In this document: positions 23,955-31,847 of the stretch, one piece after another
How the letters are laid out: each line of letters starts with the position of its first letter
Numbering within the stretch: the stretch's first letter is position 1
NCBI GenBank assembly: GCA_954870475.1
Contig: OX940969.1
Location: 10,148,950-10,212,949 of the forward strand
DNA: 64,000 nt
From: Euphrasia confusa
Taxonomy: Eukaryota; Streptophyta; Magnoliopsida; Lamiales; Orobanchaceae
Reading direction: 5' to 3'
Notes under the pieces: model-generated
What the model saw: the letters and a program-made list of their open reading frames with translations, nothing else
Told to the model about the DNA's origin: nothing
The model's database searches: none
Translations under genes and position numbers: made by a program

Positions 23955-24125
23955 CGGCGGTGGGGGAGGGGACGTCGCCGATGAGGATGTTGGTGGCGGA
24001 GACGAACTCGATGACGACGCTGCCCTGGTCGGGCTCGAAGGCGAAGGAGTAGCTCTCGGTGGTGACGTTAATGAGGTACTCGTTGAAGGAGGTGGTGGAT
24101 TTGGCAAGGGTCTAAAGTCGTGAAT
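23955..24125 (-). pseudogene. Malectin-like receptor kinase ectodomain fragment
   Basis: One minus-strand frame reads F-N-E-Y-L-I-N-V-T-T-E-S-Y-S-F-A-F followed by Q-G-S-V-V and I-L-I-G-D. This matches the F-K-E-Y...N-V-T...F-x-P...S-V-x-F pattern of malectin-like domains in CrRLK1L (FERONIA-type) receptor kinases. Only about 50 codons are recognisable and no kinase domain is present. A longer overlapping frame rich in Ser/Pro is an artefact of the same DNA. Confidence 0.6.
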
Positions 24126-24782
24126 GCGGCAGACAGCGAGGGAGCGAGGGAGGAGGCCGTGTTCTGCAGAGGGTAGTTTCGTCCTTCCAGTTATATTTTT
24201 TTGGCCCAACCGACACAAAATGGCCTAATTGACACGAAAATTGGATATTGGCCTTATTGCCGAAAAAATGTTGAAAATTGGCCTTATTGCCATTTTTCCC
24301 ATTATTTAACTTATTCAATAATTTATTTTTAAAATTAAAATTTTAAATCAATTCAATATATATAGTATGTTAAAAAAAACTTGTCATTTTTGTTTTATTT
24401 AAATTTTGATTGTTTTATAAATCGATAATATTATTATTTTATCTCAACTTTTAAATTTTTTTAATTTTTTTTTTATTTAAAATTTCGGGACGTCCCGATC
24501 CCGACCCGTCCCGAAAATTTATTCTCGGGACGGGACGGGATTCGAAGAATCCCGTCCCATCCCGTCCCACGCCCAGCCCTAGCTACTATCACTTGGATCT
24601 TCTTCGTTGCCAGAGGACGCTCCGACGACATGGAGTCCTTGTTGGGCACCTTCTTCAAATGGAGAACAACTATGGGAGATGTAAATATTGATTTTTGCGA
24701 CAACGTATTTGTGTTTGTGTTTTTGTTTGATTTCAGAATTATAGGTTAGGAATCCGAAGTCAACAACCTTGTGCATAGAAAC

Positions 24783-25130
24783 GGAGACTTGAGTCTCCAC
24801 TTTTGATGTTACTTGGTTTCGGCGACTCAGTCGCCGAAATTGGAGAAGTGGAGAAACGGCGACCAGAGTCGCCGCTTTTGGCGAAGCGAAGAAACGGCGA
24901 CCCGAGTCGCCGTTTTTGGTGTGTAGCTGAAATGGCGACCAGTGTCGCCAGTTTTGGTACACGACATGGAACCCGGCGACTGGAGTCGCCGGTTTGGGCA
25001 CTGGCAAGATTCCAGCGACAGGAGTCGCTGGTTTGTGGCGTAACACGAATCCGGCGACCGTAGTCGCCGGTTTTGGCTCTTGACAAGAATTCAGCGACTC
25101 TGCCTTTTGTGACCTTGAACCGGCGACTGA
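24783..25130. repeat. Regular ladder of palindromes, ~38-bp period (GGCGAC...GTCGCC)
   Basis: Perfect or near-perfect hairpins start at about 24783, 24820, 24857, 24895, 24933, 24973, 25013 and 25051, with half-copies at 25091 and 25120. Each has a 6-8 bp stem around a short loop of 3-5 bases, separated by about 20 bp of more variable DNA. Stem variants keep pairing: GGAGAC/GTCTCC, TGGCGAC/GTCGCCA, CAGCGAC/GTCGCTG. The 39-bp step gives 13-residue repeats (K-P-A-T-P-V-A-G) in one minus-strand frame, but the frame breaks along the array. It is not a CRISPR array; this is plant DNA with no cas genes. Confidence 0.85.
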
Positions 25131-25319
25131 TGCAATTGAGTACATTCAACGTGAACTCTTTTTCACTAAGCACTCAAATCAAGAAAATGAAGAATGGTTC
25201 CGGTGTTTACTACTTAAATGATATTGACGACCATGAATTCGATGAAATTCCGAAGCTTCAACACTTAGAGTTTTTCACAAGAAATTGAAGATGAAGAATT
25301 GAGATCGATGGAGTCAAGA

Positions 25320-25412
25320 TTGAATTGAAGTTTTGATTTTGAAATTGAAGATTCAAGATTCGAAGATTCAAAAATCGAAGATTCAAGATTCCAAGATTCA
25401 AGAATCCAAGTT
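25320..25412. repeat. GAAGATTCAAGATTC tandem repeat
   Basis: Several imperfect copies of AGATTCAAGATTCGA lie between the hairpin ladder and the LTR-like promoter region. Confidence 0.75.
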
Positions 25413-25895
25413 CTACAATAGTGATGTCATCCATGGAGAAGTGACATAAGCCAAGCATGTGACGAATGAGAACGTGCCACGTCATCACCTCACATGTGCG
25501 GGCTACCTATATAAACCAATGGATTTGCGTGCCATCACTTGAAGATTTTGAGAGAACGAAATCTGATTTTTAGAATCGTAACCGACAGCTTTCAGCTTCG
25601 AGTTTGTGTAGTTTGCTTTTGCGCTGTGCGCCATTATTAGAGTTAGGAGATTTAGCTCTAGGTGCACTCGTGCTAGATTACAAGTTAGTGGGAGTTGTTG
25701 CGACACTCGGGAAACTTCTTGTAATCGTTTTGCCTATCATACTCAGTGTAATAGTTTCGTTTTGTTTTTAATGAAATGAAATATATTACATAAACTTTGT
25801 CTCCACTTTTTATACTACGAACTAGTGTGAGTGTGATCTTCGACTGAAGCTGCTGTCTGTGTGTTTAAGGCCAACTTCGTAAAAAGTTGGTATCA
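25413..25895 (+). repeat. Possible LTR or truncated retroelement end
   Basis: It contains a TATATAAA box (about 25508), a leader-like segment, an AATGAAATGAAATA polyadenylation-like site (about 25770), and then TTGGTATCATACG (about 25884), resembling the start of a tRNA-Met primer site. No second LTR, TG...CA borders or duplication were found, so this is a tentative call. Confidence 0.3.
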
Positions 25896-26694
25896 TACGT
25901 CGAAGACGTAATTTCAGGAGAACTCCGTCAAAATGAATTAAAGCAAGTTGCCTAGCTACTCCATCAGTACTAGTGAGATCATTTTTAGCCCAACTGCACG
26001 CTCTTCAAGTCAACAAGAGGCATCTTTCAATAAGCCGCTGGGAAAAAACAACTAAATGAGCTAATTTATTTAATATATAAATCCAGACTTTCCTGATCCC
26101 ACGTGGAAAATGTGAACACAAAAAATTACACTACAAAAAATGAGAATGTTCACACTACGTGGCATAGACAAAACTTTCATTGGTCTAAACTTGATTATGT
26201 GGCTATAATTTAATTATATGGCTTTTCTTTACTAATAATAAATATGACATGTCATTTTAATTAGCTATGATAATTTAATTATATATGATTTTAAAATAGG
26301 TAATCTACATCATTACCTATTAATTAGCTATAATAAAGTAATATACACGCTTACCTATTAATTAGCTATGCTATTATCAGAATTTACATTCATTAAAGAT
26401 TTTAAATAATACATAATAAATAGATAATTTAAATTGATTGATTTCTCTTCTTCATTCGTTTCCATAAATACAAATTTTTTGGGTAATCATTTTTATATTA
26501 ATGATATCATTTAGGGTAATTTCTTTCCTTAATTATTGTTATGGTAATTAAATATATTAAAGTTTAAATTTCCATCCTTTATTAATAATAAATTTAAACA
26601 ATTTAAATTTTATGGATCAATTCAACTTAAACAATTCCATATTTATTTATACGTAATCATTTCCATAATTTGATTAAATATTATTATATAATAT
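25896..26694. other. AT-rich transposon-derived DNA with a solitary CACTA-like end
   Basis: CACTACAAAAAATGAGAATG at about 26134 resembles a CACTA terminus, but no matching right end or duplication was found. The rest contains short repeats of TTACCTATTAATTAGCTAT (26300-26370). Around 26400-26500 it resembles 34440-34560, so Copia C inserted within an older dispersed repeat family. Confidence 0.4.
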
Positions 26695-27248
26695 TGTTGT
26701 GTTTTGCCTCAAAGACCGCTCCCAGGTGTATGTGTCGGACGACACCTTCTTCTTGTCGTCCGACAAAAGGGTCCCCAGCTCGTGGCGAATTCAGGAATTC
26801 TTTTGGGGCAGTAGCACGTTCGTGCCAATTCCTGTCGGACGACAGCCTGGACCTGTCGTCCGACAGTGCCCAGAATTCAGCGCACGGAATTTTGGAAAGT
26901 TTTCCAAATTGAGGTGGGATTAATTCCTACTCCTTCTAGGACTCTTATGGGCGAGAATTAATGTTTCCATACATTAATTAGGACCTCCCCCTATATAAAG
27001 AGAGCTACTCCATTGACACAGAAGACACGAGATTATAATTCTATAGCTATTGCGTGAGATTTGAGGGTTTGGAGCGTATATCATCCTTGTAATCGTGAAG
27101 CAATATTATAGTGAATTGTTCGTCGTTCCTCCCGTGGTTTTTCCCAGTTGGGTTTCCACGTAAATTCTTGTCTTCTCTATTTTTCGTTGATTTCTTTTCT
27201 TCGGTATTCTTGATATTATCATACTATACATCGTCCGATCTTACAACA
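26695..27248 (+). repeat. 5' LTR of Copia C
   Basis: Starts TGTTGTGTTTTGCC and ends TTACAACA. A TATATAAAG box lies at about 26991, followed by a transcription-start-like region. It is nearly identical to 31294-31847. Confidence 0.95.
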
Positions 27249-27250
27249 AG

Positions 27251-27262
27251 TGGTATCAGAGC
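27251..27262 (+). other. Primer binding site of Copia C
   Basis: TGGTATCAGAGC, two bases after the 5' LTR; complementary to the 3' end of initiator tRNA-Met. Confidence 0.95.
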
Positions 27263-27267
27263 TAAGG

Positions 27268-30200
27268 ATGACGAGCGTGAGGTATGACATACCGTTGCTG
27301 GATCTCAACACAAGGTTCCCGACGTGGCAATACAAGATGAGGTTAGTTCTTCGATCCCTGAAGCAAGAGGGCGCCCTCAAAGGTATTGAAAACAAGCCGA
27401 CGGACATGAAGCATGAAGATTGGGAAGAGCTCGATCAGATGGCCATGGCGACCATAGGGCTCCATGTTTCGAACGCTTTGGCGGAGGACATCATGAAAGC
27501 GAAGACAGCAAAAGAATTGTGGGAGATGCTTGAAGAGATGTGCATCACCAAGACGGTGTCAAGTAAGCACAATTTGAAGAGGAGCTTATATTTGCTCAGA
27601 ATGGCGGAGGGTTCCTCTATCCCCGCGCACGTAGCGAAATTCAAGGAGAAAGTCGCCGACCTCGGCAACATTGGCGTGAAGTTCGAAGATGACGACCTCG
27701 CGTTTTGGCTCCTAATTTCGCTACCCCCTTCTATGGCGAGTTTCCGTGATACTCTCATATATTCTCGAGATAGCCTCACGTTTAAAGACGTAACTTCGGC
27801 TCTCTCATCTAGAGAGAATATTTTGATGATGGAGAGTCCTAATTCGGGAGAGACGTCAAGTGAAGGATTGAATGTCCGTGGACGGACCAACCAGAGATCG
27901 ACGGGGCAAGATAGGTCTCGATCGAAGTCACGACATAGTAACAAGGTCTGCAACTATTGCAAGAAGAAGGGTCACATCAAAGCCGATTGTTATTCCTTGA
28001 AGAATAGAGAGAAGAGAGAAGGCGGCAACAACAACAATAATAATTCCGGTAAGAGTTCCGGTGAAGTTGGTGTAGCCGAGAATTATTGTGATCTTCTCAT
28101 GGCTTTGGGTGAGGTCTCCAAATCAAGCGAGGAATGGATTCTAGACTCGGGATGTACGTTCCACATGTGTCCGAATCGTGGGTGGTTCGATACTTTTGAA
28201 AAGGTGGAGCAAGGTGCGGTGACTATGGGAAACAACGCGTCATGCAAGATCGAAGGGATAGGAAGCATCCGGATCAAGATGTTTGACGGTGCGATCCGCA
28301 CCCTAAGCGAGGTTAGATACGTTCCCGGCTTAAAGCGGAATTTGATTTCGCTTAGTACTTTGGAGCTTAAGGGTTACTCGTTCACCGGAGAAGGTGGAGT
28401 CGTGAAGGTTGCCAGCGGTTCGTTGGTGGTTATGAGAGGCGAACGTAAGTCGAATAGACTTTATGTTCTTGAAGGAACCACGGTGAAAGGTGAAGTAGCC
28501 GTAGGTGATTCCAAAGTCCCGGATGTTGATACAACGAGACTTTGGCATATGCGTCTAGGGCATATGAGTGATTCCGGAATGGCCGAGTTGAGTAGACAAG
28601 GGCTTCTTGGGGATAAGGGTTTGTCGAAGTTGGAGTTCTGTGAGCAGTGCGTCTTTGGGAAGCAAACGAGGGTGAAGTTCACCACCGGCGCTCACACGAC
28701 AAAAGAGATACTCGGGTATGTTCATTCCGATCTATGGGGACCATCCCCGGTCCCCTCCACTGGAGGTTCTTACTACATGCTTACCATCATCGATGACTAT
28801 TCCCGAAAGGTTTGGTCGTTCTTCTTGAAACACAAGAGCGACGTGTTTTCTACCTTCAGAGATTGGAAGGTGATGATAGAGAAACAAACCGGGAAAGTCG
28901 TGAAGAACCTACGTACGGACAACGGCCTAGAATTTGTGTCCGAAGAATTCAACCAATTCTGCAAGAGTTCGGGGATTGTGAGGCACCACACTGTGAGATA
29001 CACCCCTCAGCAAAACGGAGTAGCCGAGAGAATGAATCGCACAATTATGGACAAGGTACGTTGCTTATTAGCAACTTCTGGGTTGAGTAAAGGTTTTTGG
29101 GCTGAAGCGGCTTCTTTAGCATGTTACCTTATCAACCGTTCCCCGTCCATGGCGATTAACAAGAAGACACCACAAGAGTTGTGGAAAGGGTCTCCGGCGA
29201 ATTATGAGGACTTAAGGGTGTTTGGGTGTCCGGCCTACATGCACGTCAACGAAGGAAAATTGAATGCACGATCTAAGAAGTGCATATTCGTTGGCTTTAA
29301 GGAAGGAGTTAAAGGATACAAGCTTTGGTGTCCAGAGACGAGAAAGATCATACTAAGCCGTGATGTAGTCTTCGATGAGGCTTCTATGATGGGTGATCGG
29401 TCGTCTAAAGGGAATCTCGAGGTTCCAAGTACTCCTATTGAGGTGGAGCCGGACAGGGTGCAAGAGGAAGATGATGGGTCAAGTTCCCCGGACGATGAGA
29501 CGAGTAGTTCGACTACTCCGGAAGATCCTAAAGAGAAAGAGCCGCAGTGCATAGCTAGAGATAGGCCAAGGCGAGAGACTCGACCACCTAGAAGGTTAGC
29601 CGAGTATGAGTTAGTCGCTTATGCCTTGAGTGTAGCCGATGATGTTGATTCGTATGAGGAGCCTTCCACATATGACGAGGCGGTTACTTGTGATGACTCG
29701 GGCAAGTGGATGCTAGCTATGCAAGAGGAGATGGAGTCTCTTCATAAGAATGGCACTTGGGAGTTGGTTGATCTCCCTAAAGGCAAGAAAGCCATAAAGT
29801 GCAAATGGATCTTCAAGAAGAAGGAGGGCATCCCTGGGGTTGAGGACGAGAGATACAAAGCGAGATTGGTGGCTAAGGGTTTTAGCCAAATTCCCGGAGT
29901 AGATTTCAATGATGTGTTTTCACCGGTGGTCAAGCATAGCTCGATTCGAGCGATCCTAGGCATTGTGGCAATGCATGATTTGGAGCTTGAGCAAATGGAT
30001 GTGAAGACGGCCTTTCTACATGGGGAGCTCGATGAAGATATCTACATGGTCCAACCCGAGGGGTTCGAGGGTTCAAACCAAGAGAACAAGGTGTGTTTTC
30101 TCAAGAAGTCCTTATATGGTTTGAAACAGTCTCCTAGACAATGGTATAAACGTTTCGATACGTTTATGATTAAGAATGGTTTCCGAAGGAGCTCCTATGA

Positions 30201-31224
30201 TAGTTGTGTGTATTTCCGAAAAGGCCGTGATGGGTCTTTAGTTTATCTTCTCCTCTACGTCGACGATATGTTGATAGCGGCTAAGGATAAGTCGGAGGTG
30301 GAGAGAGTCAAGGCACAACTTAGTAAGGAGTTCGAGATGAAGGATCTTGGTGCGGCAAGAAAGATCCTAGGAATGGAAATCACAAGAGATCGAAGAGATG
30401 GCAAGTTGTATCTTGGCCAAAAGGGGTACATAGAGAAGGTGCTACGTCGGTTCAACCTTGAGAATGCGAACCCGGTAAGTACTCCCCTTGGAACACAATT
30501 TAGACTTACCTCTGCTTACTCTCCGACTACGGAGAAGGACATCGAGGATATGGCTCGAGTCCCCTATTCCAATGCCGTTGGGTCCTTGATGTATGCCATG
30601 GTGTGTACTCGTCCGGATTTGGCCCACGCCGTGAGTGCCGTGAGTCGGTATATGGCGAATCCGGGAAGAGAGCATTGGAAGGCGGTGCAGTGGGTGTTGC
30701 GCTATTTGAGAGGTACGTCTAACAAGAAGCTAGTGTTCGGGAGGAATCAAGAAGATGTTCGGGGGTTCGTGGATTCCGACTATGGCGGTGATCTAGATAA
30801 AAGAAGATCTCTTACCGGGTATGTTTTTACCATTGGTGGGTGTGCCATAAGTTGGAAAGCTATTTTGCAAAGTACGGTGGCCTTATCTACTACCGAGGCG
30901 GAGTATATAGCAGTCACCGAAGCGTGCAAAGAGGCTCTATGGTTAAGAGGTTGGTTTAGAGAGCTCTCGAAGGGTTCTAAGACGACGTCCATTTTTTGTG
31001 ATAGTCAAAGTGCTATTTGTCTCACAAAAAATCAAATGTTCCATGAGAGAACGAAGCACATTGATATTCGTTATCACTTTGTCCGTGAGGTGATCGCTCG
31101 AGGCGATATTAAGGTGAGTAAGATTAGTACTCACGACAATCCGGCGGACATGTTGACGAAGAGTTTACCCGCAACCAAGTTTGAGCTGTGCTCTAGCTTG
31201 GTTGGACTTCGATCGAGAGATTAG
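27268..31224 (+). CDS. Intact gag-pol polyprotein of Copia C (1318 aa)
   Basis: I choose the ATG at 27268; the upstream GTG is inside the primer site. Order by residue: UBN2-type gag (about 15-200), CCHC zinc knuckle C-N-Y-C...H...C (about 228-241), aspartic protease D-S-G (about 293), integrase HHCC zinc domain (about 424-470), integrase core with D-D-E near 487, 550 and 586, reverse transcriptase with Y-V-D-D (997-1000), and RNase H with its acidic residues near 1170, 1208 and 1244. All these motifs are intact and there is no stop or frameshift. The product is expected to be cleaved by its own protease into capsid, integrase and RT-RNase H. The end motif A-D-M-L-T-K-S-L-P is typical of the Tork/Tnt1 group. 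Confidence 0.96.
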   Translation: MTSVRYDIPLLDLNTRFPTWQYKMRLVLRSLKQEGALKGIENKPTDMKHEDWEELDQMAMATIGLHVSNALAEDIMKAKTAKELWEMLEEMCITKTVSSKHNLKRSLYLLRMAEGSSIPAHVAKFKEKVADLGNIGVKFEDDDLAFWLLISLPPSMASFRDTLIYSRDSLTFKDVTSALSSRENILMMESPNSGETSSEGLNVRGRTNQRSTGQDRSRSKSRHSNKVCNYCKKKGHIKADCYSLKNREKREGGNNNNNNSGKSSGEVGVAENYCDLLMALGEVSKSSEEWILDSGCTFHMCPNRGWFDTFEKVEQGAVTMGNNASCKIEGIGSIRIKMFDGAIRTLSEVRYVPGLKRNLISLSTLELKGYSFTGEGGVVKVASGSLVVMRGERKSNRLYVLEGTTVKGEVAVGDSKVPDVDTTRLWHMRLGHMSDSGMAELSRQGLLGDKGLSKLEFCEQCVFGKQTRVKFTTGAHTTKEILGYVHSDLWGPSPVPSTGGSYYMLTIIDDYSRKVWSFFLKHKSDVFSTFRDWKVMIEKQTGKVVKNLRTDNGLEFVSEEFNQFCKSSGIVRHHTVRYTPQQNGVAERMNRTIMDKVRCLLATSGLSKGFWAEAASLACYLINRSPSMAINKKTPQELWKGSPANYEDLRVFGCPAYMHVNEGKLNARSKKCIFVGFKEGVKGYKLWCPETRKIILSRDVVFDEASMMGDRSSKGNLEVPSTPIEVEPDRVQEEDDGSSSPDDETSSSTTPEDPKEKEPQCIARDRPRRETRPPRRLAEYELVAYALSVADDVDSYEEPSTYDEAVTCDDSGKWMLAMQEEMESLHKNGTWELVDLPKGKKAIKCKWIFKKKEGIPGVEDERYKARLVAKGFSQIPGVDFNDVFSPVVKHSSIRAILGIVAMHDLELEQMDVKTAFLHGELDEDIYMVQPEGFEGSNQENKVCFLKKSLYGLKQSPRQWYKRFDTFMIKNGFRRSSYDSCVYFRKGRDGSLVYLLLYVDDMLIAAKDKSEVERVKAQLSKEFEMKDLGAARKILGMEITRDRRDGKLYLGQKGYIEKVLRRFNLENANPVSTPLGTQFRLTSAYSPTTEKDIEDMARVPYSNAVGSLMYAMVCTRPDLAHAVSAVSRYMANPGREHWKAVQWVLRYLRGTSNKKLVFGRNQEDVRGFVDSDYGGDLDKRRSLTGYVFTIGGCAISWKAILQSTVALSTTEAEYIAVTEACKEALWLRGWFRELSKGSKTTSIFCDSQSAICLTKNQMFHERTKHIDIRYHFVREVIARGDIKVSKISTHDNPADMLTKSLPATKFELCSSLVGLRSRD

Positions 31225-31281
31225 GCCCTTAGGGGCGTTTGGAGGAAGACGATAGGCGAAGGATGTTCGCGGTTTTGTGTC

Positions 31282-31293
31282 AAGGTGGAGATT
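31282..31293 (+). other. Polypurine tract of Copia C
   Basis: AAGGTGGAGATT lies immediately upstream of the 3' LTR and would prime plus-strand DNA synthesis. Confidence 0.9.
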
Positions 31294-31847
31294 TGTTGTG
31301 TTTTGCCTCAAAGACCGCTCCCAGGTGTATGTGTCGGACGACACCTTCTTCTTGTCGTCCGACAAAAGGGTCCCCAGCTCGTGGCGAATTCAGGAATTCT
31401 TCTGGGGCAGTAGCACGTTCGTGCCAATTCCTGTCGGACGACAGCCTGGACCTGTCGTCCGACAGTGCCCAGAATTCAGCGCACAGAATTTTGGAAAGTT
31501 TTCCAAATTGAGGTGGGATTAATTCCTACTCCTTCTAGGACTCTTATGGGCGAGAATTAATGTTTCCATACATTAATTAGGACCTCCCCCTATATAAAGA
31601 GAGCTACTCCATTGACACAGAAGACACGAGATTATAATTCTATAGCTATTGCGTGAGATTTGAGGGTTTAGAGCGTATATCATCCTTGTAATCGTGAAGC
31701 AATATTATAGTGAATTGTTCGTCGTTCCTCCCGTGGTTTTTCCCAGTTGGGTTTCCACGTAAATTCTTGTCTTCTCTATTTTTCGTTGATTTCTTTTCTT
31801 CGGTATTCTTGATATTATCATACTATACATCGTCCGATCTTACAACA
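31294..31847 (+). repeat. 3' LTR of Copia C
   Basis: Same length as the 5' LTR. Differences seen are at the positions corresponding to TTTTGGGG/TTCTGGGG, CACGG/CACAG and TTTGGAG/TTTAGAG. Confidence 0.95.

Larger units (their letters stand above)
19924..24300. mobile_element. Pack-MULE (Mutator-like) carrying several gene fragments
   Basis: The terminal repeat GGGAAAAATGGCAATAAGGC continues as a near-perfect inverted repeat for about 38 bp at both ends. It is flanked by a 9-bp duplication ATTATTTAA (19915-19923 and 24301-24309), diagnostic for Mutator-like elements. No MuDR transposase is present. The 4.4-kb interior has GC-rich gene-like blocks (20040-20660, 21400-21660, 23200-23700, 23820-24170), some with splice-like borders, and a 1-kb minisatellite. 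Confidence 0.9.
19520..24581. mobile_element. Short hAT-type element split by a Pack-MULE
   Basis: Terminal repeats TAGGGGTGGGC and GCCCAGCCCTA are flanked by a perfect 8-bp duplication GCTACTAT (19512-19519 and 24582-24589), the hAT signature. Subterminal regions (19535-19700 and 24480-24575) are filled with CCCGTCCCG/CGGGACGGG. Without the Pack-MULE the element is only about 676 bp with no transposase, so it is a non-autonomous MITE-sized copy. Confidence 0.92.
26695..31847 (+). mobile_element. Copia C: complete, young Ty1-copia retrotransposon (Tork/Tnt1-like)
   Basis: Two 554-bp LTRs differ at only about three positions by eye. Perfect AATAT duplications lie at 26690-26694 and 31848-31852. 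The primer site is at 27251-27262, a polypurine tract at 31282-31293, and a single uninterrupted gag-pol frame lies between. Total length is 5153 bp. Everything known to be needed for transposition is present, so the copy may be recently active. LTRs hold two copies of a TGTCGGACGACA-type palindrome (about 26731-26765 and 26836-26868). Confidence 0.96.

Noticed and set aside
23808..24218. 136-codon Ser/Pro-rich frame on the minus strand
   Set aside because: The adjacent frame carries the recognisable malectin-like motif; the Ser/Pro frame is its shadow.
24783..25130. CRISPR array
   Set aside because: Palindromic repeats with short spacers look similar, but the repeats vary, spacers are not unique 30-mers, and all surrounding sequence is plant nuclear DNA without cas genes.
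26134..26160. Complete CACTA element starting at CACTACAAAAAATGAG
   Set aside because: No matching TTTTGTAGTG end with a 3-bp duplication was found at a plausible distance.
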